From: an uncultured Christensenella sp.
Lineage (GTDB): Bacteria; Bacillota; Clostridia; Christensenellales; UBA3700
NCBI GenBank assembly: GCA_910583735.1
Contig: CAJTXS010000007.1
Span: forward strand, 5,161 to 69,160
Direction: 5' to 3'
DNA: 64,000 nt
Shown: in pieces, positions 9,495 to 16,728 of the stretch
Position numbering within the stretch: position 1 is the first letter of the stretch
How the letters are laid out: each line of letters begins with the position of its first letter
Program-made: the position numbers and the translations under genes
Notes under the pieces: generated by a model
What the model was told of the DNA's origin: nothing
Databases searched by the model: none
What the model saw: the letters and a program-made list of their open reading frames with translations, nothing else

Positions 9495-9501
9495 TGTCGA
9501 A
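9495..9501 (+). promoter_or_regulatory. Candidate Spo0A box upstream of spoIIA
   Basis: TGTCGAA is an exact match to the core Spo0A box, 51 bases upstream of the spoIIAA start. spoIIA is a known direct Spo0A target in Bacillus. Next to it a GAAT-containing -10-like element for sigma-H can be read (9503-9511 on minus), but no matching -35 is visible. Confidence 0.5.
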
Positions 9502-9511
9502 AAAATTCTAT

Positions 9512-10052
9512 CTATAGCTCGCTATGCGCTATATTATAAAGATGTAGACTATAATATCTAATAAATATTTTTATTATATATCGGTTCGCAGTATCGTAAA
9601 TGTAATGTAGAGGCGGTTGAATATTATTAAGATATTAAGGTAGTGTATTATAGGAAATTACGCAATATAATGCTGCGTAGCGATAGCGAAACAGATATGG
9701 CTGAAGGAATAAAGTATTTCTTTGTTGTGCAATTTTAACAAGAAAGGAGTTAAAGTATAATAAGAAATTAAATATTGAGCTTTAGCGGTCACTATAACTA
9801 TGCTGTATAAGTTTCTCGGCATATATACGAATATGCCTTCAGATTATGCGTCGCGGAATTTTGCGTATCGCTCAGTCATACCGAAGTGATTAACGATATA
9901 AAAACTGCCGCGTTAATAATAAATTTTAGAGAGAAAAAGTATTATTAATGTCTTAGCTTAAAAATGAAAACAATATCAAACTTAGGCACATGAAAATCAA
10001 ACCGAATGACGTTGCATAGTCAAAACTCGTTAATAATCATAATAAACTGAGT
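9512..10052. other. Intergenic stretch with no recognisable gene
   Basis: A+T-rich sequence with stops in all frames. A lone plus-strand AAAGGAG near 9743-9749 is not followed by a usable start. A small inverted repeat (7-bp arms at 9818-9824 and 9831-9837) is present. I see no RNA gene or degraded coding frame. The end next to spoIIA should hold its promoter. Confidence 0.5.
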
Positions 10053-10093
10053 AAAAAATAAATCTATACGAATGAATATACTCATATAGATTT
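10053..10093 (-). terminator. Rho-independent terminator of the small gene at 10130
   Basis: A perfect 9-bp A+T-rich stem (10060-10068 with 10085-10093) is followed on the minus strand by a six-T run (10058-10053). Confidence 0.7.
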
Positions 10094-10129
10094 ATATAAT
10101 ATAGAAAGTCTGATTAATTTTGTCGATAG

Positions 10130-10561
10130 CTAAATGCTGCCGGTTACAATATTGTAGAGCTCGCTCATATTGCCTTTATTTAAGTTATAGTAAAAGCATC
10201 TGCCCTCATATCTGCCGCCATTACCTCTTATCAGATTATATCCGCAATCGTCAGGATGGAGTTGAACAAGCAATCTGTCGAACGGCATACCGTTGTGCGA
10301 ATTGGTATCATTATAGTTAAATGCCAGCCACACACCTTTCTCAAGCTCTTTGACCGTTAAGTCATGAATGCTTACGCCGAATGCGGGCATTTCATAGCCG
10401 TCCTTGTTCATCGCAGATAAGGCGCTAATCAATTGCTTAAATCCTTCGCTACCCTTGTCATAAGACGCTGCGACTTTACCTTCGGACATAATCTCTATAT
10501 TGTCCGCAATTGCCAGACTGGCATCTATCTGTGCTTCATATTCTGTCATATAAAAATACAT
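10130..10561 (-). CDS. Hypothetical protein, 143 residues
   Basis: Not recognised. A soluble, acidic single-domain protein without signal peptide or membrane segment; the middle has an aromatic/acidic run (WLAFNYNDTNSHNG) and the C-terminal half is glycine- and tyrosine-rich. Coding is supported by an upstream AGGAG and a clean terminator just downstream. The start is ambiguous: the first ATG (10561) is only one base from AGGAG, while the in-frame ATG at 10549 is 13 bases away. It is flanked by long non-coding stretches and belongs to no operon. Confidence 0.65.
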   Translation of the reverse strand: MYFYMTEYEAQIDASLAIADNIEIMSEGKVAASYDKGSEGFKQLISALSAMNKDGYEMPAFGVSIHDLTVKELEKGVWLAFNYNDTNSHNGMPFDRLLVQLHPDDCGYNLIRGNGGRYEGRCFYYNLNKGNMSELYNIVTGSI

Positions 10562-10784
10562 ACTCCTATGATGTGATTTTTTAACTATAATATACGTGTA
10601 TATATACTTAATTATATAGCTGCATAGTAATTTATGTCAAACTAATCAATTAGAGAGCGATATACGCTCTTAGTTAGTATCGAAAAGCAATTTTATAGAC
10701 TTCAAACAGGCAAAAATTATGCTAAGAAAATGCAATCTGTCTTGCTAATGGTAATAATTATTTATATCTTCTTAACGGAAAAGT

Positions 10785-10822
10785 GTACGACTATCATACC
10801 GATAAATTATTTATAGTCGTAC
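10785..10822. terminator. Hairpin with terminator-like features
   Basis: A perfect 10-bp stem (10785-10794 with 10813-10822) with an 18-base loop. On plus a seven-T run follows at 10831-10837; on minus ACTTTTCC follows directly. It may end the small minus-strand unit beginning near 10951. Confidence 0.45.
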
Positions 10823-10835
10823 TCAACATATTTTT

Positions 10836-10883
10836 TTATTCACGGCATATCGACAGTATCGGCGCATTACGATAATGATTCAA
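10836..10883 (-). CDS. Possible 15-residue peptide gene with a perfect ribosome-binding site
   Basis: A TTG codon (10883-10881) stands 9 bases after AGGAGG (10898-10893) and opens 15 codons to a TAA at 10838-10836. The predicted peptide is M-N-H-Y-R-N-A-P-I-L-S-I-C-R-E. Upstream is a TATAAT (10951-10946) whose edge overlaps a 10-bp inverted repeat, and downstream is a terminator-like hairpin. No -35 box is clear. The strong Shine-Dalgarno far from any large gene is the main argument; it could be chance. Confidence 0.3.
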   Translation of the reverse strand: MNHYRNAPILSICRE

Positions 10884-10908
10884 CAGTTGTGTCCTCCTAA
10901 GTCTGTAA

Positions 10909-10948
10909 AATGTCTAAATGCAACGCATAAGCTCTTTGTTTAGACATT
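10909..10948. repeat. 10-bp inverted repeat overlapping a -10 box
   Basis: AATGTCTAAA (10909-10918) and TTTAGACATT (10939-10948) are perfect complements around 20 bases. The right arm overlaps a minus-strand TATAAT (10951-10946), so it could be an operator or a 5' hairpin of the small transcript. Confidence 0.5.
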
Positions 10949-10984
10949 ATAAAGGCTATGTGACATTATTAATTATTTTACATA

Positions 10985-11015
10985 ATAAAAAATCCGCCTT
11001 AAAGTAAAGCGGATT
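10985..11015 (-). terminator. Rho-independent terminator of efp
   Basis: AATCCGC (10991-10997) pairs with GCGGATT (11009-11015), followed on minus by a six-T run (10992-10987). It lies about 30 bases past the efp stop. Confidence 0.88.
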
Positions 11016-11045
11016 GTTTTATATGCATTTGATGTCTTAGATGAA

Positions 11046-11612
11046 TTAGACCCTCGACATGTAGCTACCTGTACGGGTATCGATACGGATAACATCTTCC
11101 TCATTGACAAACAAGGGGACATTGACTACGTAACCTGTCTCGAGAGTTGCGGGCTTGGTAGCGCCGGTAGCGGTGTTGCCCTTAGCGCCGGGCTCGCAGT
11201 GAACTATCTTAAGCTCTACGAAGTTGGGAGCTTCCACTGAGAAAGCGCTGCCGTTGTAGAAGTTGACGCTCACCTCGCCGTTCTCGCTGACGAACTTGAG
11301 CGCGTCCTCGCATACATCCTTATTAAGAGGAAGCATGTCAAAAGTCTCGGGATCCATGAAGTAGTACAAATCGTCGTCGTTGTAAGAATAAGTCATAGTC
11401 TTACGCTGAATGTGCGCGGTGGGATATTTATCCGAAGGGTTGAAGGTAATTTCCACTACGCCGCCGGATATAACGTTGCGGAGCTTGGTACGCACGAAAG
11501 CTGCGCCTTTACCGGGCTTAACGTGTAAAAAATCTACGACGGTATAAACTTTACCGTCCATTTCGAAAGTAATTCCCTTTCTGAAATCACCTGCCATAAT
11601 GAAATCTGCCAT
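11046..11612 (-). CDS. efp: Translation elongation factor P
   Basis: Relieves ribosome stalling at polyproline. At 188 residues it has the three-domain EF-P layout: KOW-like domain about 1-65, central OB domain, and C-terminal OB domain from about 130 with the signature DVIRIDTRTGSYMSRV. The modified lysine is K35 in KPGKG. The ATG at 11612 is supported by GGAGG; an in-frame ATG five codons later would also give a typical EF-P N-terminus. It follows the M24 peptidase gene as in many Firmicutes. Confidence 0.97.
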   Translation of the reverse strand: MADFIMAGDFRKGITFEMDGKVYTVVDFLHVKPGKGAAFVRTKLRNVISGGVVEITFNPSDKYPTAHIQRKTMTYSYNDDDLYYFMDPETFDMLPLNKDVCEDALKFVSENGEVSVNFYNGSAFSVEAPNFVELKIVHCEPGAKGNTATGATKPATLETGYVVNVPLFVNEEDVIRIDTRTGSYMSRV

Positions 11613-11641
11613 AATAACCTCCGCGACCGATTTGTTAATAA

Positions 11642-12730
11642 TTAATTGCCGTCTATTATAATAAGGGATTTGGACGACTTTGTCAAATTATAAGCGCCCT
11701 CTTCGGTAATTTTTAACATATCTTCTATTCTTACGCCGAATTTACCCGGTATATATACGCCCGGCTCAATTGTAATTACCGTACCCGAAAGCAATGGTTT
11801 ACTATTGCGCGCAGATAATACGGGCTCCTCATGGATATCTATGCCTACGCTGTGCCCTAACGAATGAGTAAAGAATTCGCCGTATCCGCAGCTTGTAAGA
11901 TAGTCTCTAGCCTCTTTATCTACGTCGCAGCCGCTCTTTCCTGCGCGCAATGCGCTTATACCTATAATATTTGCCCTAAGCACGCTGTCGTATACTTTTC
12001 GCATTTCGGCATCCGCAGAGCCGAATGCCAAGGTGCGCGTCATGTCGCTGCAGTATCCGTTAAGTTTTGCTCCGAAGTCCATTGTTACGAATTCGCCGTC
12101 TTTAAGTTGCCTAAATGAGGGATGAGCATGCGGACAAGCCGTGTTCTCGCCGAAAGCGACTATCGTGTCGAACGCGGTGCGAGCGCCCATACTGTTGATT
12201 AAGTAATCCAGTCTCGCAGCTATCTCTATCTCGCTGACGCCGCGCTTAATATAATGCTTAATTTCCTTAAAGGCACTGTCTGTGATGGACTGAGAGCGCT
12301 CAATCGCCTTTATTTCACATTCCGATTTTACTGCTCTTATCTTAGATATAACGCTGTGAATGGGGATGAGTAATCGAGTGTCGCTCTTGCCGTCATACGT
12401 ATAATCGTTAAATGTATTTACTGTCAAAAGAAATTGCGAATAAGAGATATCTTCGTCAATTCCGATGCGTTTTAATCCGCGCAGGTGCTTATATATATCG
12501 CCGATATTGCCGTCTACTATCTCATATACATCTCCCAATAATGCGGAGAGCTCGGTAGTATAACGCTTGTCAGTAAATATATATCTGCTATTACTATCTA
12601 TAACAATGATAATATCGCTTGAGGTATAGCCTGTAAGATAAAGCGTATCGGACGGCGAAGATATTATCAACGCATCGCAATCGCATGCGGCATACAGATT
12701 ATTTATTATTGATATATAATGCTCTTTCAT
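11642..12730 (-). CDS. M24 family Xaa-Pro aminopeptidase
   Basis: Cytoplasmic metallopeptidase removing N-terminal residues before proline. It has 362 residues: a creatinase-like N-terminal domain (about 1-125) and a pita-bread catalytic domain. All five metal ligands are readable: D218 (MDFGA), D229 (CSDMTRT), H293 (HSLGHSVG), E322 (TIEPGVY) and E336 (RIEDML). It lies 29 bases upstream of efp, a conserved pairing. PepP and PepQ-type specificities cannot be separated from sequence alone. Confidence 0.93.
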   Translation of the reverse strand: MKEHYISIINNLYAACDCDALIISSPSDTLYLTGYTSSDIIIVIDSNSRYIFTDKRYTTELSALLGDVYEIVDGNIGDIYKHLRGLKRIGIDEDISYSQFLLTVNTFNDYTYDGKSDTRLLIPIHSVISKIRAVKSECEIKAIERSQSITDSAFKEIKHYIKRGVSEIEIAARLDYLINSMGARTAFDTIVAFGENTACPHAHPSFRQLKDGEFVTMDFGAKLNGYCSDMTRTLAFGSADAEMRKVYDSVLRANIIGISALRAGKSGCDVDKEARDYLTSCGYGEFFTHSLGHSVGIDIHEEPVLSARNSKPLLSGTVITIEPGVYIPGKFGVRIEDMLKITEEGAYNLTKSSKSLIIIDGN

Positions 12731-12746
12731 ACTACGGTAAAATCAC

Positions 12747-13598
12747 TTAATTATTATATGAATAATAGTAGTTTTTCATTGTTAGGGCGTCTGCCGTCTG
12801 TGTTCCCGCGCTCTCGCACACAATATACGGGGAAAGTTTATAGTCGAACAATACTTCGAGCAACGGCTCGTAGGGAGGACCGAATACATCATCTTCGAAT
12901 GTCAAATGCCGCAGCTCGCCCTTAGATGTGTATTGAATCTTTGAAAAGTGAACATGCATCATGTTGCATTTATCGATGCCGACTCCCTCTATAAGCGTAT
13001 CGATGGTGCGCTTGTAGTCGTCCTTATTGTGATAAATACCGCAGTCTCTTGCGTTAAGGTGTCCGAAGTCGATACACGGGATAAATGTGTCGTGAAGCGA
13101 ACACATTGAGATTACTTCGTCCAGTGTCCCGAGCTGGGCGACTTTACCCATTGTCTCTATACAAAGATAGCTATCGTTGTAGCCATATTGCTCTTTAAGC
13201 AATGCCACCTTCTCCAGTCGACGCATGAGCACGCCCATAGCGTCGCTACGCGCCGCCTTTAGCGGCGAGCCGGGATGAATTACGCACCTTTTGCCGCCGA
13301 ATGCGCTAAGCGCGGCAAAGGAATCGAAGATATACCTATGATTATTCTCCGCTTTATCCTCCTCGACGGTTGCGAGATTGATAAAATAAGGCGCATGTAC
13401 GGACAGCTCTATACCGCAAGCGGAGAATTCCTCTCCGATGGCTCTTGCCGTATCTTCTTTAATCTGTACTCCTCTGCCGAAAGAATACTCAAAACAATCG
13501 AGATTAAGCGACTTCAGCCATGCGGCAGCCTGTATTGTCTTAGTATACCCTAATTGCGCGAACTGCTCGCAGCAGCCGCTCGGTCCGAATTTAATCAT
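12747..13598 (-). CDS. Endonuclease IV-like TIM-barrel protein (AP endonuclease family 2)
   Basis: Resembles deoxyribonuclease IV (Nfo), which cuts DNA at abasic sites with a three-zinc centre. At 283 residues it is full length. Likely ligands are H68 (SVHAPY), H108 (VIHPG), E148 (CIETMG), D177 and H180 (CIDFGHLNA), H217 (MHVHF) and E262 (CESAG). Where Nfo has an Asp-x-His zinc pair (DRH), this protein reads EDDVFGP, so the third site appears altered. It may be a variant subfamily, and the repair role is therefore less certain than the fold. It overlaps ribF by 4 bases at the end of the rimP operon. Confidence 0.75.
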   Translation of the reverse strand: MIKFGPSGCCEQFAQLGYTKTIQAAAWLKSLNLDCFEYSFGRGVQIKEDTARAIGEEFSACGIELSVHAPYFINLATVEEDKAENNHRYIFDSFAALSAFGGKRCVIHPGSPLKAARSDAMGVLMRRLEKVALLKEQYGYNDSYLCIETMGKVAQLGTLDEVISMCSLHDTFIPCIDFGHLNARDCGIYHNKDDYKRTIDTLIEGVGIDKCNMMHVHFSKIQYTSKGELRHLTFEDDVFGPPYEPLLEVLFDYKLSPYIVCESAGTQTADALTMKNYYYSYNN

Positions 13599-14509
13599 AT
13601 TTTTATCGAATTAATCGCGCATTTTACATCGGAGTTCAACTGCGCTATTAATGCCTCCTTGGAAGTAAATTTTGATATTGCTCTAATCCTCTTGATAAAG
13701 TATACGGCAATTATGCGTCCGTATAAATCACCGTCGTATCCAATAATATATGTCTCGACATTATTTGTATAATCATTAAACGTAGGGTGCGTCCCGACAT
13801 TGGTTATGCCCTTATATACGCCGCCGTCGATGCGGACCAGACTGCAATATACGCCGTCCGCTATCAGTTCTTTTTCCGACGGCGTGTTAAAGTTGGCTGT
13901 AGGGAATCCAAGCAATCTACCTTGATGTCTGCCGTGAATCACCTTACCCGTAATAAAATAAGGAAGCGGCATGAGCTCGTTGACGCGCTCGACATTTCCC
14001 GCCTTAAGGTAGGCGCGAATATCTCTTGACGCTATCTTGCGATTGTCGATATAGGTAATGGGAACTATTTGCAATGAGACATCGGTATGCTTAAGATAAT
14101 CCTTAAGCGTATCTATATTGCCTACTCTGCCTGCTCCGAAAGTATAATCCTCTCCGACGACTATTGCCTTAATATTAAATCCGCTTATTAACGTATCGAT
14201 GAACTTTTTTGCAGGCATGGACATGAATTGCTCATCGTAACGGGCGTGTATAACTGTATTGATGCACAATTCTTCGGCTCGTATAAGACGCTCGGAATAA
14301 GTAAGGACAAGTTTTGATCCGACGCACAAATAATCCGCTGGATTATTATCGAAAGTAAACAGCGCGGGATATGCGTTATATGCTTTGCATAATTCTATTG
14401 CATTATCAATCAATGCCTTATGTCCGTAATGCAGACTGTCGAAGAAGCCGAGGCAAAGTACGAGCGGTCTGTCGAATTTATTGAATATATCTACCGAATT
14501 TATTCCCAT
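13595..14509 (-). CDS. ribF: Bifunctional riboflavin kinase / FMN adenylyltransferase RibF
   Basis: Converts riboflavin to FMN and then FAD. The N-terminal nucleotidyltransferase has GFFDSLHYGH at about 17-26 (usual form GxFDGVHxGH) and VVGEDYTFG near 115. The C-terminal riboflavin kinase (about 180-300) carries GRLLGFPTAN and DGVYCSLV. At 304 residues it is normal length. It overlaps truB by 10 bases, a conserved truB-ribF neighbourhood. Confidence 0.95.
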   Translation of the reverse strand: MGINSVDIFNKFDRPLVLCLGFFDSLHYGHKALIDNAIELCKAYNAYPALFTFDNNPADYLCVGSKLVLTYSERLIRAEELCINTVIHARYDEQFMSMPAKKFIDTLISGFNIKAIVVGEDYTFGAGRVGNIDTLKDYLKHTDVSLQIVPITYIDNRKIASRDIRAYLKAGNVERVNELMPLPYFITGKVIHGRHQGRLLGFPTANFNTPSEKELIADGVYCSLVRIDGGVYKGITNVGTHPTFNDYTNNVETYIIGYDGDLYGRIIAVYFIKRIRAISKFTSKEALIAQLNSDVKCAINSIKI

Positions 14510-15423
14510 AGGTTAACCACCGACTTAATTCCGTATTCTCCTTGAATAGCTATACAGTATATCTGCCCGTCAACTGTGACGGCAAAGCGCTCTTGCTCCG
14601 TGTTCATCTGCACACTGACGCCGTTAAGGAATTTATGTCGCAAATTGACAGGCAATTCGTAAATCGGCATATAGTGAGACACGATTTGCGCCGTAGGTAT
14701 TATGCCCTCGAGCGCATTAACTTTAATGTCTTCCAAGTTGCGGCATTGAGATAACGTTATATTACCGCTGTATGTGCGTATCAAGCTGCTCATACATGCG
14801 TCGGCGCCGCAATATTGAGCTATGTCTCGTCCCAATGCACGAATATAGGTGCCGCTTCCGCAGTCGATATCAATTAACATTGTCTTACAGCTATCGCTGT
14901 CGGACATTGTATCGGCATAATTCTCTATGCCGTTGATTGCAATTATGCGGATATCGGAGATATTTACCGCTACGGGTTTAAGTTCCACATCGCCGCCCTT
15001 ACGCATCAACTCGTACGCTTTGACGCCGCTTACGCTCTTTGCGCTATACTTAGGAGGCAACTGCATAATCTCTCCTATATTGTTGCGAACCGCTTCCTTG
15101 ACAGCTCCGATTGTAGGAATAGGAAGGGAGCTATTCTCGACATTGCCTGTAGTATCGAGCGTATCGGAACTTATACCGAATATAAACTCCGCTCTATATC
15201 CTTTGACCTTGTCGGACATGATGCCGAACAGTCTTGTCGCCTTGCCTACGCAGATAGGCAGCACTCCGCTCGCCATAGGGTCCAATGTCCCTGTATGTCC
15301 GACTTTGATTTTTACGCCTAATTGATTGTAAATGGCGCGCTTAACTATTCCGACGACTGCTGCCGACGATATGCCTTGCGGCTTATTAATCGGTATAACC
15401 CCGCTTAAAGACTGTCCCTGCAC
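14500..15423 (-). CDS. truB: tRNA pseudouridine-55 synthase TruB
   Basis: Makes pseudouridine 55 in the T-loop of tRNAs. It has 307 residues; the N-terminal INKPQGISS and the motif GHTGTLDPMASGVL near 42-55 hold the catalytic Asp48. A PUA-like tail follows from about 240. The start codon is GTG inside the end of nrnA. Part of the rimP-to-ribF operon. Confidence 0.95.
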   Translation of the reverse strand: MQGQSLSGVIPINKPQGISSAAVVGIVKRAIYNQLGVKIKVGHTGTLDPMASGVLPICVGKATRLFGIMSDKVKGYRAEFIFGISSDTLDTTGNVENSSLPIPTIGAVKEAVRNNIGEIMQLPPKYSAKSVSGVKAYELMRKGGDVELKPVAVNISDIRIIAINGIENYADTMSDSDSCKTMLIDIDCGSGTYIRALGRDIAQYCGADACMSSLIRTYSGNITLSQCRNLEDIKVNALEGIIPTAQIVSHYMPIYELPVNLRHKFLNGVSVQMNTEQERFAVTVDGQIYCIAIQGEYGIKSVVNLWE

Positions 15424-16397
15424 GCCTTTAGCACCTTGTCCTTAACGTCTTCGTAATATCCCGATATTCTGCATCCTGCGGCTCGTTCATGACCGCCGCC
15501 GCCGAATACGGACGCAATATAGTTGGCGCTTACGCTACCGTCCGTGCGCAAACTTATCTTGTAACTCTTGTCTCCAACCTCAACTATAGATACGGCAATG
15601 ACGACGCCCTCTACATTGAGAATATTATTGATAATCCCGTCGGTATCCGATGATGTAGTGCATGTCTCTTCGAAATCGGTTGCAGTGATATTAATCAAAG
15701 CAATTTTACCTTCTTCAAAAAATTTCGAACGGGATAGCACCCTGCATCTGAGCGCAAATACCTGCGGAGTAACCGTCTTGATGAAATGCTCTATTATCTT
15801 ATCCGCTCTTATGTCGTAGTTGAGCAATTCCGCCGCGGTCAGCATCGTATCCTCGCTTACTGACGAGAATGAGAAGGCTCCGCTATCTGTGACCAGCGCG
15901 CTATATAGCAATTTAGCCGTAATGCTATCCATACAAGCGCTACTATTTGAACATATTGCCTTAATTACTTTATACATTATTTGCGCCGTTGCGGCAGCTT
16001 GAGTAACTATTAGGTGAAGATAAGGAATATTGCCCGAATAAGGGTGATGATCGATTATAATCCTGTCTCCGGCGCGCATGAATACCGTAGACATTGTGCC
16101 CATTCTTGCCTCGTCATGACAGTCTACGGCAATTGCCAAATCGTATCTTTGCTGCGTAGGCGCATTTATTATACAGAACGCTCCGTCAAGATAACACAGC
16201 TTGGCGCTTGGCTTGTCGTCGCAGTATACGTCTGCATCGATACCCGCGCCGCGCAATATTCTGCATAAAGCAAGCCCCGAGCCGAGAGTATCTCCGTCGG
16301 GGTTGATATGGCATATTATAGCTGCTTTCTGCGCGGCAAGCGCGCGGCTTGCTATATTGTCGATCAGCATTTCAACGGTCTTGCCCGCGTTCCTCAC
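15405..16397 (-). CDS. nrnA: DHH-family oligoribonuclease / pAp phosphatase NrnA
   Basis: Degrades nanoRNA and dephosphorylates pAp. At 330 residues it has the DHH domain with HINPDGDTLGSG near 29-40, DCHDEAR near 92 and the name-giving DHHP near 116-119. The DHHA1 domain ends in GGGGHERAAG near 297-306. The predicted GTG start overlaps rbfA by about 26 bases; an in-frame ATG nine codons later is an alternative. Position between rbfA and truB is the typical Firmicute order. Confidence 0.93.
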   Translation of the reverse strand: MRNAGKTVEMLIDNIASRALAAQKAAIICHINPDGDTLGSGLALCRILRGAGIDADVYCDDKPSAKLCYLDGAFCIINAPTQQRYDLAIAVDCHDEARMGTMSTVFMRAGDRIIIDHHPYSGNIPYLHLIVTQAAATAQIMYKVIKAICSNSSACMDSITAKLLYSALVTDSGAFSFSSVSEDTMLTAAELLNYDIRADKIIEHFIKTVTPQVFALRCRVLSRSKFFEEGKIALINITATDFEETCTTSSDTDGIINNILNVEGVVIAVSIVEVGDKSYKISLRTDGSVSANYIASVFGGGGHERAAGCRISGYYEDVKDKVLKACRDSL

Positions 16398-16728
16398 CGC
16401 TATTTATCTCCCTGATTATCTTATCGATCTTTATGCTGTAGTCTACGCTGTCGTCATAGTAAAACTTGAGCGAAGGCATAGCGCGCAACTTTATTCTTTC
16501 CGCTATGCGCGCGCGGATATAACCTGCAGCGCTGTTTAATCCCGCAACCACTTCTTGAGGATCGGCTCCGTATACGCTTACATATACTTTCGCTTGGTCG
16601 AGCTCCGTATCGGTTCTTACGGACATAACGCTTATCATACCGCTTACGCGAGGGTCTTTTACGCCGTCGGCAAGTACCGAAGAAAGCTGCTTCTTAATCT
16701 CGGAATCTACTCGCTCAATTCTTCCCAT
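16372..16728 (-). CDS. rbfA: Ribosome-binding factor A
   Basis: Assists late 30S maturation by binding 16S rRNA. Its 118 residues form one KH-like domain with the conserved start RIERVDSEIKKQLS and DPRVSGMISVMSV near 27-40. It overlaps infB at the start and nrnA at the end, so it is translated with its neighbours. Confidence 0.95.
   Translation of the reverse strand: MGRIERVDSEIKKQLSSVLADGVKDPRVSGMISVMSVRTDTELDQAKVYVSVYGADPQEVVAGLNSAAGYIRARIAERIKLRAMPSLKFYYDDSVDYSIKIDKIIREINSGEERGQDR

Noticed and set aside
9503..9540. Sigma-H promoter for spoIIA
   Set aside because: A GAAT-type -10 is present at 9503-9511, but the AGGA-type -35 expected about 12 bases upstream is absent, so it was not listed as a promoter.
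9698..9739. Plus-strand 13-codon frame starting MAEGIKYFF
   Set aside because: No ribosome-binding site, promoter or terminator supports it.
9740..9800. Plus-strand Shine-Dalgarno AAAGGAG in the intergenic region
   Set aside because: No start codon at proper spacing and stop codons follow at once.
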